From Siderastrea siderea (taxonomy: Eukaryota; Cnidaria; Anthozoa; Scleractinia; Rhizangiidae), in contig OZ034975.1 of NCBI GenBank assembly GCA_964030785.1, forward strand, positions 15,014,142-15,078,141: 64,000 nucleotides of DNA, read 5' to 3'. Of the stretch, positions 1-9,453 are shown one piece after another. Numbering within the stretch: the stretch's first letter is position 1; each line of letters starts with the position of its first letter. Both the position numbers and the translations under genes were made by a program. The notes beneath the pieces were generated by a model that searched no databases, had not been told where the DNA came from, and saw only the letters and a program-made list of their open reading frames with translations.

Positions 1-89
1 TCGGGGGGCGTGAGAAGCTCAAAAAACCAATAACAAATAGCTGCAAAAAGTGCAATCATTTTGTTAGCGTATATAATTACTTTGAAAAT

Positions 90-575
90 CTATAATTGAG
101 TGAATTTTTTATCATACTTTCTTTGAATAGATAGCGGAATTTCCATACAATAATCAGTGATGATATTATCTATCATATTCAGTCTATCAAGAAAGACCTT
201 TTCGTCGAAAGCTTCGCCTCTGAGGTAAAAGCGAATCTCATCAAGTATTTTTTGGTATTCGATACGGGCAAAATTTGCTTGCTCTGTTTTCTTATCGTAT
301 TTCTTAAAGCTTGCCACTGCTTTCAAAATAAGACCAACACCAGTTAAAGTTGCCATGACAGCAGGGTTCAGTGTAATTCCTCCGGCTACTGCGGCACTAA
401 TTATTAACTTTCCAGCTGAAAGATTACAAACAAAATTTTTTCTTCGAAAACCGCGGTGCAACTTTTCATAGCCATAATGTTTCTTATGGTAATAACCATA
501 CAAATCTTTCAGAATTTTAACTTTCTCTGTAGAAAGTGTTTGGTCGATATGGTTGAATTCGAAAATGTCTCGCAT
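90..575 (-). CDS. Small membrane protein of element A
   Basis: The 161-residue product has a basic N-terminal half, then a hydrophobic Gly/Ala-rich stretch at about residues 52-85 (one or two membrane segments), then a charged helical C-terminus. It matches the 161-residue protein at 37153-37638 in element B in length, layout and many residues, for example the shared TLNPAV core in the hydrophobic part. Conservation in two diverged elements supports a real gene. It sits next to the fibre gene in both. The start is ATG after an AT-rich TTATATAACACA stretch. The function is not known to me; a virion or host-membrane role is only a guess. Confidence 0.7.
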   Translation of the reverse strand: MRDIFEFNHIDQTLSTEKVKILKDLYGYYHKKHYGYEKLHRGFRRKNFVCNLSAGKLIISAAVAGGITLNPAVMATLTGVGLILKAVASFKKYDKKTEQANFARIEYQKILDEIRFYLRGEAFDEKVFLDRLNMIDNIITDYCMEIPLSIQRKYDKKFTQL

Positions 576-602
576 TGTGTTATATAATAAATGTAAAAAT
601 TT

Positions 603-2352
603 TTATGGCACTTGATATTCAATCAATAGTAATATTTCCTCATTTGATACACCCGCCAATTCCACAGCCATAAGACCAAACGCCACTACTAAATTGATAT
701 TTATTGTTTGTAATTGAGTTGCTGTGGTTGAAGTGTAAGTGATTGGTTGAGTTATTAAATGAGAACTGTGTTTTATGTTTAAAGAAATAGGCGTATATTG
801 ACTTTTAATTTTGACATAGAGCGCTTTTATAGTTAATATGTGACTATAATTTGGAATGATTATTTTGTCCCAACCATTTAAGAAAAATTTGCTCCCATTT
901 TTGGTATTTAAACGACCATGTATATAATGAACGGAACCACTCAAATTATGTCCGTTCAAAGATAAATCTGTTTCCATAACCATTTTTCCATTTTCAATAA
1001 CAAAAGCGGTGTCATAGACACTTGGGTCAACGTTTGAAATTGTTTCTTTAACACCATAAACAATTAGATGACCAATTGTTAAAAATGATGGATTACTAAC
1101 TGTACCGAAATTGTGGAGGTGAGCTACCCCATCTGTGAAAATTGATGACTGTTTTGGTGTACCTTTCGAACGTTTTTGTTGCATAATTAGAAATTGAAAT
1201 CGTAGTATCTTGTGGTGTAACACTCAACTCACTCATTTCTGGAGGAAACCATTCAACGACCATTGTGTAATAACCGACCGGAAGTTTATATAGGTTAAAA
1301 CCGAGGCGTGACCGGTACTGGTTGGGTGAGCCTTTTTCAAACAAGAGTTTAAGTTGGTAAACTTTTTTATTAATTTGATGTGGAGAATTGGGAAAATCGT
1401 TAATACCCAAAACCTCGATATTGTTTTCACTCGAAGATTCATCAGTGTCTTCCATCAAGTATCTGAAGGCGTCTCTTTTTTGTCCCGAGTTAATAATCTG
1501 AGATTCATAAATTTTTTGAGTGACAAGATCTCTCATAGTTGTTATTTCATTTTGCATAAAATTAACATTAACAGCGGATTTCGAATCTTTGTAATCGGTT
1601 TGTAAGTTAACAATTTTATTGTTATTTAAATTCAAGTTTCCAGTCATATTGTTAGTACCATCAAATTTGAGAAACTTTTTGTTTGTTACGTCATCAATTC
1701 TGTAGTTAACAAACTCGACACATGCAGCGTCTCTTTTGTTTGATGGAAGATCAAGATTCATAATTAATTTATTTTTCATATCAATATTAGCTCCTTTATC
1801 CAATTTTTTCGCAAGCTGATTATCGACATACTTTTTGTTTGTGGCTTGATCTGCCTGTACCGGGTCTTTTACGTTGTAGATTGTATTATTGTTCATATCA
1901 GTGCTTGCTTCCATTTTTCCGCCTTCCTTTTTCGAAAGAAAGATATTTCTCGTGTCCTGATAGTTTATTACCTTTGTCAGATCACCGTGGACAGGATAAG
2001 GGTTGCTTTTTAATCGTAAAATATCGTACTTATTTTGCATGTCAATATTAGCAGAACCGCTGGCACTACCCTGAGGGCCACGCTCACCTTTATCGCCCTT
2101 ATCGCCCTTGTCGCCCTTGTCGCCTTTTAAACCCCGTGGTCCTTGTGCTCCCTCCTGACCTTGTGGTCCAGCGGGCCCTTTTTCTCCTCTTGGACCATAA
2201 GGACCTTGTGGTCCTCCAGGGCCTTTATCACCCTTCGGACCAGGAGGACCCTCGGGGCCAGGAGGACCCCCTGGGCCAGGAGGACCCAATTTTTCACTTT
2301 CACTCGTCGTCGTTTGGCTTGTTCCACCTATTTGACTGTTAATATAACCCAT
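603..2352 (-). pseudogene. Fibre-like protein with collagen-like shaft, frameshifted
   Basis: The frame 1096-2352 gives an N-terminal peptide, about 70 residues of Gly-X-Y triplets (nt about 2060-2290), shaft repeats of phage-fibre type (motifs NIDMx[17 protein letters not shown]) and a trunk domain. The frame 603-1223 continues with the C-terminal head. The two frames overlap, and homology to the intact 535-residue fibre at 35275-36882 switches frame near 1100-1130, so one small indel has broken the gene. The role inferred is host attachment. The collagen-like shaft has no counterpart in the other element, whose fibre starts directly with shaft repeats. Calling it fibre is from repeat architecture and position beside the ATPase. 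Confidence 0.75.
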
Positions 2353-2437
2353 TATATATATTCACCAAAATTTTTTTTCATTAATTTTTGGAGTTTGTCA
2401 TAGTAAAAGAAAGAATATTTTTTATCGGTGGCGCGAT

Positions 2438-2983
2438 CTAAAAGTCATGATCCACACATATCTCGTCTGCAATCCGTTTGTTTTCTCTTGGAAGAAATCT
2501 GAAAATACAAAAATGGCTGCAGTTATCACGGATGTTTTTCGGCACCTTGTAAAAAGTTTGAGTGAGGTAAATAACGCAGCAGTTTCTGTGCCGCCCGTTT
2601 ATAAAATAATTAATGATGCTGTTTTGGTTGCTTTCGCAAACAAGATCATCAAAAACAACTATTTTTTGGTTGTCCGCTGGAAGTTCTTCGAGTGGAATGA
2701 TTTCATCACCGTAAGCCTCGATAATATCATAACCAACCTTGGGGTTGTAATTTTCAGCAAATTCCTGCAAAAGAGACTGATATTTATTCTGGTGCAGGTT
2801 TTTTGAAAAGAGGTAAATTTTATCATATTCTAACAACTCATAAAGTATATGCAGTAATATGTTTGTTTTGCCAGAATTACTGGGTCCACAAATTAACATC
2901 CGAAAAACATCTGCTGGCATGCAAGGGTGACCTTGCTTGTAGTCACTCTTGGAAGAACCTGGGTCATAATTTGGAATCTTCAT
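2438..2983 (-). pseudogene. Packaging ATPase (FtsK/HerA-type), C-terminally shortened
   Basis: This is the DNA-packaging ATPase of the element. A Walker A motif (GPSNSGKTN) lies at about residues 34-42 and a Walker B motif (KIVVFDD) near residue 109. The frame stops after 181 residues, while the counterpart at 34607-35248 has 213; the missing piece is the last 30 or so residues, so the gene is probably damaged. It starts with ATG at 2983 and is divergent from the coiled-coil gene at 3019, with only 35 bp between them, which matches the ATPase/coiled-coil divergent pair of element B. Confidence 0.85.
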
Positions 2984-3018
2984 TTTTTTTTTCGCTTCTA
3001 TATATTAACGCTGGAAAT

Positions 3019-3383
3019 ATGACAATTAAAAAATGGCATCAGCGGGCTGAAGAAAAGTTGAAGCTAGATAAACAAACAGAAGAAGTTCACCAAAAATTTA
3101 GAAAGGATAAAATAAACAAAGAGTTTGGTCAGCTTTCAGGAGAAGAACTTTTTAGACCAATTACAAAAAGACTTGATGAAAAAAGCAGTGCCACTGTAGA
3201 AGAGGAAGAAGAGGAGCAGGAATTTCCTGATTACACAATGGATGAATTTGACGAAACTTACCCTTTTGGTGATGAATTCAGACCGGATGCGCCAACACCA
3301 GCACCATCACCAACACCATCACCAACACCATCACCATCACCACCACCATCACCACCACCACCCTCATATCAAGAAGTTGTTGT

Positions 3384-3415
<32 letters not shown>

Positions 3416-4041
3416 CACCACCACCCCAAACGCTGATGGAAGAAAAAAAATCCACACGTAAAGAGTGGGGGAAGCCGAAACCGGCTAAAACAGAATATTC
3501 CCATGAATCAACCCTGTTGCAAACAGTCAATCAACTGATTACGAAATTTGGAAATGATCCCAATTACAAAGTAAAAAGTAAAAATTCTCCATTATATGGT
3601 TATTCAATTGAGGACCTCAAAAAAGCAAGAGATGGAATTTTTGCGAAAAGAGGGGTAACAAAAACAGTTTTTGAGAAAAAGTTACAGGCGGGAAAGTATA
3701 GACTGAAGTCCACTCCCCCACACGAAAAAAGAGAAACTACTCAAACCCCTTTGGAAAAAGCTGTCATGAGCCGAAGACCTGCTTTTGAACTTTCTGACGA
3801 TGAAGATGACTTTTCTAAACAGGATTGGGAAACCGAAGGAAGTGGCATCACTGATGAAGCTGTAAAACCAATCAACCAACTTAATTTGAGGTTAGGATCG
3901 ATAAAAGCAGGAAATAACTCAATAAAACTGAAAAATCAGGTATCATATCTTCTTGATTCACTAGTTGAACTTGGCACAATGAATGAAAAACAAAAGAAAA
4001 AATTATTTCTGATTATATACTTCAATGATTATGTCTTTTGA
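3019..4041 (+). CDS. Charged coiled-coil/low-complexity virion-associated protein of element A
   Basis: The frame is open further upstream, but ATG 3019 follows a TATATATTAA stretch and matches the layout of element B. The 340-residue product is rich in Lys and Glu at the N-terminus and has a Pro-Ser/Thr tract (about residues 95-120) followed by nine Asp residues and another Pro run. Its C-terminal third resembles that of the 375-residue protein at 33395-34522 (motifs GQYG-type middle, KLGS(G/I)xxGN, LxELGxMN end). It overlaps the start of the next gene by a few bases. The function is unknown; an internal scaffold or core role is a guess from position before the capsid genes. Confidence 0.65.
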
Positions 4042-4788
4042 TCTCATTCTCAGCTCAAAACTCGCAAAATTCCAAAGAAATGGAGACCAGAATGTTCCAC
4101 ACGATTTCACAATTAATTTTCCAACTCCAATTTATTTAGATTCAGAAAAATATCAAGCAGCATTGAAAAATATCTCAATGAGTTATTCATGGTATAATAT
4201 AGATGCCGCTTATGATAATAACAAAATTCGCTGGAAAAAAAAACGGAACAAGCTTGGAAAACTTTGACTTTTCCAAATGGAATGTATGATTACGCAAACA
4301 TTAACCATTTTATTCAGAAACACGTCGGTAGAGTAGATCCAAAAGTTGAAAAAAGTGATTTCATTTTCAATATGTATTTCGATATGACGGTTTACAGAGT
4401 TGTCATTTTAATTCATGATGATTATGAGCTTGACTTATCTCAAGGATCTTTTTCTGATTTAATTGGTTATTGAAAAGTGACTTTGAGTGGAGATAGTGTC
4501 GGAAGAAAACTACCAGATATTACAAGAGGTGTTGATTGGGTGTTTATCCACTGTGATCTGATCACCCGGGAATCGAACAATGTTCCAAAAGATGTAATAT
4601 ACACTTTTTCAACAGCCATGCTTCAAGTGAGTTATCCATTTGAAAAAGAACCACTTATTCTCAATTGGCATCCTGTGAACAAAAAAATTATCGATTCGGT
4701 AAGGATTAGAGTTACTGACGGAATTGGTGGTGCTCTGGATCTTAACGGGATAGATATTTTGGTTAATTTAATAATCAAACAAGAATGA
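4025..4788 (+). pseudogene. Penton-like minor capsid protein, broken
   Basis: Three pieces (4025-4267, 4264-4473, 4477-4788) together cover the 254-residue protein at 32600-33364 of element B. Shared motifs include a YSWxNI near residue 50, FSDLIG in the middle and a DLNGID near the end. Breaks: a frameshift in an A-run near 4238-4262, and an in-frame TGA at 4471-4473 where element B has a sense codon. Single jelly-roll penton-type identity is inferred from size and position just before the major capsid gene. It is not expected to be functional. Confidence 0.7.
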
Positions 4789-4813
4789 ATTTTATTTTCA
4801 TAAATATACAACC

Positions 4814-5310
4814 ATGAATCATCCGAGCGAGTGGGTAAAATTTTTTGATGAAAACACCGGACGTTATCGATATAAACACAAAGGGTCGGGTGTGATCCGT
4901 GACACCTTCATGACCGTCGGAAAAGTATTCAAAGACAATGTAAAGAATGTGGCAAAGAAAACAGCCGAAAAAGCCACAAAAACAATCGCTGAAAAGGCGG
5001 GTCAGAAAGTTGGTGAAATTGCTGTCGAAAAAGGTTCAAAAAAATACGTCAACTATTGCAAGAGCGAAAGAAAAAACAAATGAGGAAGGATGCACAAAAT
5101 AAACTTACAAACATTTTACAAAATAAACTACCAAAAAAATCAGATGAGGCAGGTTCAAAACAAATACGTCAACTATTGCAAGAGCGAAAGAAAAAACAAA
5201 TGAGGAAGGATGCACAAAATAAACTTACAAACATTTTACAAAATAAACTACCAAAAAAATCAGATGAGGCTCTGATAAAATTGAATCGAATTTTGAAAAA
5301 TGAAATTTAA
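4814..5310 (+). pseudogene. Small basic alanine/lysine-rich virion protein, frameshifted by a tandem duplication
   Basis: The N-terminus (FDENTGRYRYKHKGSG) and an amphipathic Ala/Lys helix match the 123-residue protein at 32217-32588. After residue about 75 the frame is lost because the first copy of a 120-bp tandem repeat lacks one base relative to the second, and the remaining frame resumes at about 5056. It could be a DNA-binding core or membrane-active protein; the role is unproven. It lies between the minor and major capsid genes in both elements. Confidence 0.6.
5033..5270 (+). repeat. 120-bp direct tandem duplication inside the small basic gene
   Basis: Bases 5033-5151 and 5152-5270 are almost identical; both contain the stretches ACGTCAACTATTGCAAGAGC and ATGAGGAAGGATGCAC. 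The copies differ by one base in the A-run just after GGTTCA (AAAAAAA versus AAAACAAA), which shifts the frame. Confidence 0.9.
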
Positions 5311-5350
5311 ACGCAAAAAATTTTTTCTTTTAATATAAAAGCTTGTTGTT

Positions 5351-6613
5351 ATGTTCAGAATTCAACCATACCTCGAGAGTGAAAAATATGTCAAATTTAA
5401 TTTAACCACCCCTATCCTCTTACCTGCTAATGGTGACACTCAAGAGAAAGAGGGTTACACTTTCAAGTCGATGGACAGGGACAATTTTTATGATTGGTAT
5501 AATGCCTATTTCCGCGTAGATTTCAAGTTTGAAGCAACAGCAAATGGAGGTAATGTTGTCGCTGACACCGAATCAGCTCCGATAAACGGTTCTTCTTCAT
5601 TGATTAAAAGTTTGAGGGTCAACTCATCTGGCAAAGAACTTTACTATGCTAATAATATCCACAAATTCATTTTCATCAAAAATCTACTTGATTTTTCTGA
5701 TGATTTTTCAAGAAGCGTGGCAAAAGATCAGTTTTGGTATCTTGACACTGACGCAACCACAGCGACTGATGCAAATGCGACGAATCTTGGAATGAGATCA
5801 AGGGCGCTTCTTTCACATGGTGGAAAGATGGTTCAGACAACAATTCCTTTAAACAGATACTCCCTTTTCGAAGGGCTTTCCGACAGGCTGCTGCCGCCAA
5901 TGCAACTTGAGTTTCTTATTACTTTACAAGATGATAGAGAATTGATTTACCAAAATGATGGAACACCTCGAAGAATTGTTGTTCGCAAATTAGAATTATG
6001 GGTTCCACAATTACATTTCACTGGTAAAGGACAGACCTTTGTAAATGAAAATTCCTTAAAACCAACCCAATCGAAATACTTGAAAGAAAATATTTTTTCT
6101 TTGAGTGAAAGAAGGGACGAGAATGGTATGTTCATGATTGGAAATGGAATAATAAACCCCAAACATGTCTTTGTATTCTTTCAACAAGCTCGTAAAGAAA
6201 ATCGTTACACACAAAATCCTTACTTTTTTTACACATTTGATATCGATGGTGATGCCTCAGCAAAATTGAAAACTTGCAGCCTCCAATGCAGAACCAACTT
6301 TTACCCTCAGATTGAATACGATAATGAGTTTAAACTAAGAATTTTGAAGGATTTGATAAATTTCAGATACAGAAAAAACGACTACAACACCGGTGTTCAG
6401 CTACAAGTCGCAAACTTTGAGAAGTTATACCCAATTATATACTTCGATTTACGAAATGCCAAAGAAAGTTTGACAGGGGACCCACAAATCCTTTATTTTC
6501 ATTACAAACGTAACGAACCTGCTAACGCTCAAGATTATAAAATCTTCGCCGCGGTTTTGAATGAACAAGAATTTGTTCTGAAACAACTTGGTAATGAGCT
6601 TGTTGTCGTCTAG
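5351..6613 (+). CDS. Major capsid protein (double jelly-roll type), element A
   Basis: An open 420-residue frame with ATG after TTTTAATATAAAAG. It aligns along its length with the 426-residue protein at 30914-32194: both have YxF.S near residue 40, the FDWYNA/FYDWYNA motif near 50, PLNRYS(L/F)FE near 175, KLEL(W/I)VP near 215, (K/R)HVFVF near 275 and a YFDL stretch near 370. Length and position between the small basic gene and the minor core gene are those of the Polinton major capsid protein. The sequence alone does not show the fold; the double jelly-roll is from family knowledge. This is one of the few intact genes of element A. Confidence 0.8.
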   Translation: MFRIQPYLESEKYVKFNLTTPILLPANGDTQEKEGYTFKSMDRDNFYDWYNAYFRVDFKFEATANGGNVVADTESAPINGSSSLIKSLRVNSSGKELYYANNIHKFIFIKNLLDFSDDFSRSVAKDQFWYLDTDATTATDANATNLGMRSRALLSHGGKMVQTTIPLNRYSLFEGLSDRLLPPMQLEFLITLQDDRELIYQNDGTPRRIVVRKLELWVPQLHFTGKGQTFVNENSLKPTQSKYLKENIFSLSERRDENGMFMIGNGIINPKHVFVFFQQARKENRYTQNPYFFYTFDIDGDASAKLKTCSLQCRTNFYPQIEYDNEFKLRILKDLINFRYRKNDYNTGVQLQVANFEKLYPIIYFDLRNAKESLTGDPQILYFHYKRNEPANAQDYKIFAAVLNEQEFVLKQLGNELVVV

Positions 6614-6655
6614 AAAAAATTGAAAAAAAAATTCTAAATATAATATACACGCACG

Positions 6656-7360
6656 ATGAGTACAACTTATCATCCGTTTAAAATCGCACTGACTGATGGT
6701 CAGAAAAAGAAACTTCAAAAAGCTTATGTTTCGAAGACAGCTGTCAATCTGAGAGTTAAACCAGGTCAAATTGGGCGTGGTGACGAACTTCTTCTCACTG
6801 CTACTCAAATCTCGCGACTGAAGAAAACCTCAGCGGCAGGGAAAGGAATGGTAATAAAATTAAGCCAGACCCAAATTCAAAATACTGCGCAGCGTGGTGG
6901 AAGTTTGTTTTCTGCTATGTTAGGTTTGGCACGACCTTTGATAAAGCCAGCCCTTGGTGCATTAGCAAGTGCAGGTTTGAGTTTCGGCGCTGAAAAGGTG
7001 CTGAAAAAGATATTCGGAAAAGGTTTTGGACCAAAGGAAATTGAGCTTTATAAACTTGTCCAGAAAATGACTCCTACTCAGAAAAAGGCGGCAGAACAAT
7101 ATCTTGTTGGACAAGGATTAGTAAAAGGAGGCGGAGCACAATACGGCGGCTTCCTTGGTATGTTAGCGCCTATCGGAGTGCCTTTAGCCATTGATTTAGT
7201 TCAAAAAATAATCGGAAAAGGTATGCAAACGCAACCACCACGCTCACGACCGAGACGAGCACCTCCTCTTCCACCACGACCTAAAGGTAAAGGAATGCAA
7301 ATTCAACCTCCACCTTTTTTCGGAACTTGGGATGATTATTATCGTTTAAAAAAAAACTGA
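6656..7360 (+). CDS. Minor core/capsid protein of element A, upstream of protease frame
   Basis: A 234-residue basic protein. The N-terminal third (KIALTDGQKKKLQKAY, LLLTATQI) matches the 157-residue frame at 30373-30846. The middle has a hydrophobic Gly/Ala-rich helix (about residues 85-115), which might be membrane-active, and the C-terminus is Pro/Arg-rich with a PPFFGTWD motif also seen in element B (PPFFGIWD). In A the gene is one frame; in B it is split by a -1 shift. It ends in AAA AAA AAC TGA, which is a slippery run in front of the protease frame. Confidence 0.7.
   Translation: MSTTYHPFKIALTDGQKKKLQKAYVSKTAVNLRVKPGQIGRGDELLLTATQISRLKKTSAAGKGMVIKLSQTQIQNTAQRGGSLFSAMLGLARPLIKPALGALASAGLSFGAEKVLKKIFGKGFGPKEIELYKLVQKMTPTQKKAAEQYLVGQGLVKGGGAQYGGFLGMLAPIGVPLAIDLVQKIIGKGMQTQPPRSRPRRAPPLPPRPKGKGMQIQPPPFFGTWDDYYRLKKN
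7345..7357 (+). promoter_or_regulatory. Candidate -1 ribosomal frameshift site before protease
   Basis: The last codons of the minor core gene are TTA AAA AAA AAC TGA. They contain T_TTA_AAA (7345-7351) and A_AAA_AAC (7351-7357) in the zero frame, and the stop follows at once. The protease frame is open in the -1 frame from 7357 and has no ATG before its catalytic His. A frameshift fits; a hidden start or splicing would be alternatives. Confidence 0.5.
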
Positions 7361-7800
7361 AATTTGAAGATAAACCTCTATCCAACATTGACCTGAGAAA
7401 ATGGTGCAACTTTTTACGAATTCCAATAAAAGGTATTTTTAGCAGAAATGAAACAAAACCTTTGTTTCATTCTCCATGTATTACAAACTTGGATGATTTT
7501 GGAAGTTTGGGAACTCACTGGGTATGTTGTTGGCCAAAAGGAAAAGGTCTTTACGAGTATTTCGATTCATTTGGCTTTCCACCACCTTTGGAATGGGAAC
7601 AAGAGATGTCAATGCATGGGATGAAACATTTTTTCAGAAATGACAACCAAATTCAATGGGAACAAAGTGTGACATGTGGTTACTACTGCCTTCTCTTTTT
7701 AAATGAAAGAAATAAAGGAACAAGTTTTGCCGATATTTTGAAAATGCTCTCCAATGATTTACTTCAAAATGAGGAAATAGTGAAAAATTATTTTTCTTAA
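7357..7800 (+). CDS. Adenain-like cysteine protease, no ATG start
   Basis: The open frame runs from the slippery run to TAA 7798-7800, about 147 codons. It has the C5-type catalytic arrangement: GTHWV (His), YFDSFG (acidic residue), and TCGYYC (nucleophile Cys followed by Gly). Such proteases mature capsid proteins in adenoviruses and Polintons. There is no ATG upstream of the His; the first usable codons would be TTG/CTG. The frame is -1 relative to the minor core gene. The element B protease has the same relation. Unlike B, no extra C-terminal module follows here. Confidence 0.85.
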   Translation: MKFEDKPLSNIDLRKWCNFLRIPIKGIFSRNETKPLFHSPCITNLDDFGSLGTHWVCCWPKGKGLYEYFDSFGFPPPLEWEQEMSMHGMKHFFRNDNQIQWEQSVTCGYYCLLFLNERNKGTSFADILKMLSNDLLQNEEIVKNYFS

Positions 7801-7815
7801 ATATATATATATACA

Positions 7816-7965
7816 ATGGAAGTGTACTGTGTGAAAGAAAAGCGGCACACACCCAATGTGAAGGGGACCGAAAAAGTTGTAATGACAAAGAACAATCGAA
7901 AACTCTTGAAAGCAAAATGCGCTAGTTGTGGAAAAATGAAATCAAAGTTTTTGCCGGGAAACTAG
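7816..7965 (+). CDS. DUF5679-like small Cys-containing basic protein
   Basis: A 49-residue frame with ATG after ATATATATATATACA. It starts with a YCVK motif, has an NNRKLLKA-type basic centre and a CASCGK metal-binding-like knuckle, then KSKF. The same plan is seen at 29016-29201. The DUF5679 resemblance is from pattern (YCVKxK, NGR, CxxCG). The 3' end overlaps the PLA2-like frame by 40 bp. The function is unknown; a virion DNA-binding role is possible. Confidence 0.65.
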   Translation: MEVYCVKEKRHTPNVKGTEKVVMTKNNRKLLKAKCASCGKMKSKFLPGN

Positions 7966-8895
7966 GTGAGCCCTCCCTTGCGGAGGGCAGTGGTACATTT
8001 GGCGATGTTGCTATGGCAGTTGGTGATCTTGCTATTACAAAAGGAATCCCATATCTTGCGAAAAAAAGTGTTGAAGCTGGAAGATATTACGCTTCCGAAG
8101 CTATGAGAGACCCCAAACTGCAAAAGAATGCAATAAATTACACTCTTGACAAAGCCCGCCCAGTCATTCAAAAAGTCGGAAGTGAAATGTTAGATCAACT
8201 TTCAACTAAAGTTCGACCAAACCAACGTTACAAAACTGACAGACTTGATTTGGATGGAGCTGGGTTTGATATACATGCAGCAATTGGAAAACTCCCGAAA
8301 CCAAAAAAAGGTTGGACATTACCAGGGCATAATTTTACAGGGCCATACAATCCTCTTGAAAAGCAGGTGAAATACGATCCAGAAACGGGTGAAATCTTGG
8401 AAATATATCAACCACCAACAGGTGCAACAGATGCGATTGCTATGCAACATGATGTTGATTATGATGTTTGTTCCAACCGTGAAAAAAATACGGTGAAAAT
8501 CTCAAAAAATGCAAACACAAAGCGGATAAAAAATGGTTAAGTCTCTTGACGCAGTTCCTTACAAACAGAGGCAGTGGGGTCATGCGGCTGGAAGAAATGC
8601 AATCAATGCTAAACAAAAGTTAGGGTTGGGTTTGAAACACCAAAAGGGAACTGGTATTTTGGATAAACCGTTGGATGCAATAAAATTTGCTGAAACTTTG
8701 ACAAAAAAAATGATTCCTTCCACAAAACCTGTATTCGATCGGTATTGGAAAGGTGATATTGCGAAAAATGCTTTCACAGGACCAACTGGTGTCACAAGCA
8801 AGAAATTTTGGACTCATCCAAAAAAGGGTACTGTCATGCGTTTGGTGAAAAATCCGAAAACAGGCAAATATGAAAATGTTTATGAAGAACCTTGA
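7926..8895 (+). pseudogene. PLA2-like protein plus C-terminal module, frameshifted
   Basis: The first frame (7926-8540) carries the parvovirus VP1-type phospholipase A2 signature: FTGPYNPLE (calcium loop) and QHDVDYDVC (His-Asp dyad and Tyr). Relative to 28339-29091, homology leaves the frame near 8480 and resumes in another frame (8533-8895), so there are two nearby indels. The start aligned to the element B ATG is TTG in A (7926). The second part ends with a module (VFDRYWKGD, SKKFWTHPKKG, RLVKNPKTGKYENVY) that in element B is attached to the protease instead. Confidence 0.75.
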
Positions 8896-9431
8896 TTGGT
8901 TTTCAACCACCATTTATCAAACTCCTGTTTTGCGCGCCAACTGCTTTCTAAGCTTTCAGGAAGGTGATAAGAAATAGATTCCATAATTTCTTTTTTGTGG
9001 GGCCAGCATTCAAAAGGTACCATTTCAAAATAATCGTACAGAAAACAGGTGTAGTTCACTGATTTGCTGGTTGTCCTCTTAAATTGAGCAATAACGTTAC
9101 CAAGAAAAACGACCTCGCTGGAAGAAAACATTTTGTCAATTTTACATTTCCGTAAAACATCTTTTAAATGATCATTATTCGTTGGAAGAGCAGTGGAACT
9201 TCTTCTCCGATTTTCTTCAAAATGTTCATAATCATCACATTCAACCACTCTACCACATTATTGAAATACAAGACATAACTCATTCACCACATAAACTATT
9301 TGCTCCTCGCATGAAGGACAACGATTAATCTTTTTTGATAACAGGCTTATTTCATTTTTTTTTTGCAACATTTCTTGAATCATTTTCGACGAAATTTTCT
9401 CACCTTGCAAACAACCAAACGGGTCGTCCAT
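8880..9431 (-). pseudogene. VLTF3-like zinc-ribbon transcription factor, one in-frame stop
   Basis: Reading from ATG 9431, the frame gives CPSCEEQ and then, after an in-frame TAA (9258-9260), CGRVVE. These two knuckles make the CxxC...CxxC zinc ribbon seen in the 192-residue protein at 37631-38209, and the rest has the same length and helical pattern. The total of 183 codons is close to 192. The gene is divergent from the integrase, with 22 bp between the starts. The poxvirus late-factor (VLTF3) resemblance is weak and by pattern, so a TFIIB-like zinc ribbon is an alternative. Confidence 0.55.
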
Positions 9432-9453
9432 TTTTTATTGTGTATAGTATACA
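9432..9453. promoter_or_regulatory. Short divergent early-type promoter
   Basis: Only 22 bp separate the ATGs of the VLTF3-like gene (-) and the integrase (+). It contains the near-palindrome GTATAGTATAC. The TAGTATA core is also just before the ATGs of PolB (25923-25946) and the VLTF3-like gene (38210-38225) of element B. Confidence 0.45.

Noticed and set aside
2127..2403. Plus- and minus-strand frames opposite or beside the collagen-like region
   Set aside because: They are shadows of the Gly-X-Y repeats, which stay open in several frames.
3242..3436. His- and Met-rich frame (poly-His protein)
   Set aside because: It is the +1 shadow of the Pro/Asp low-complexity tract in the coiled-coil gene.
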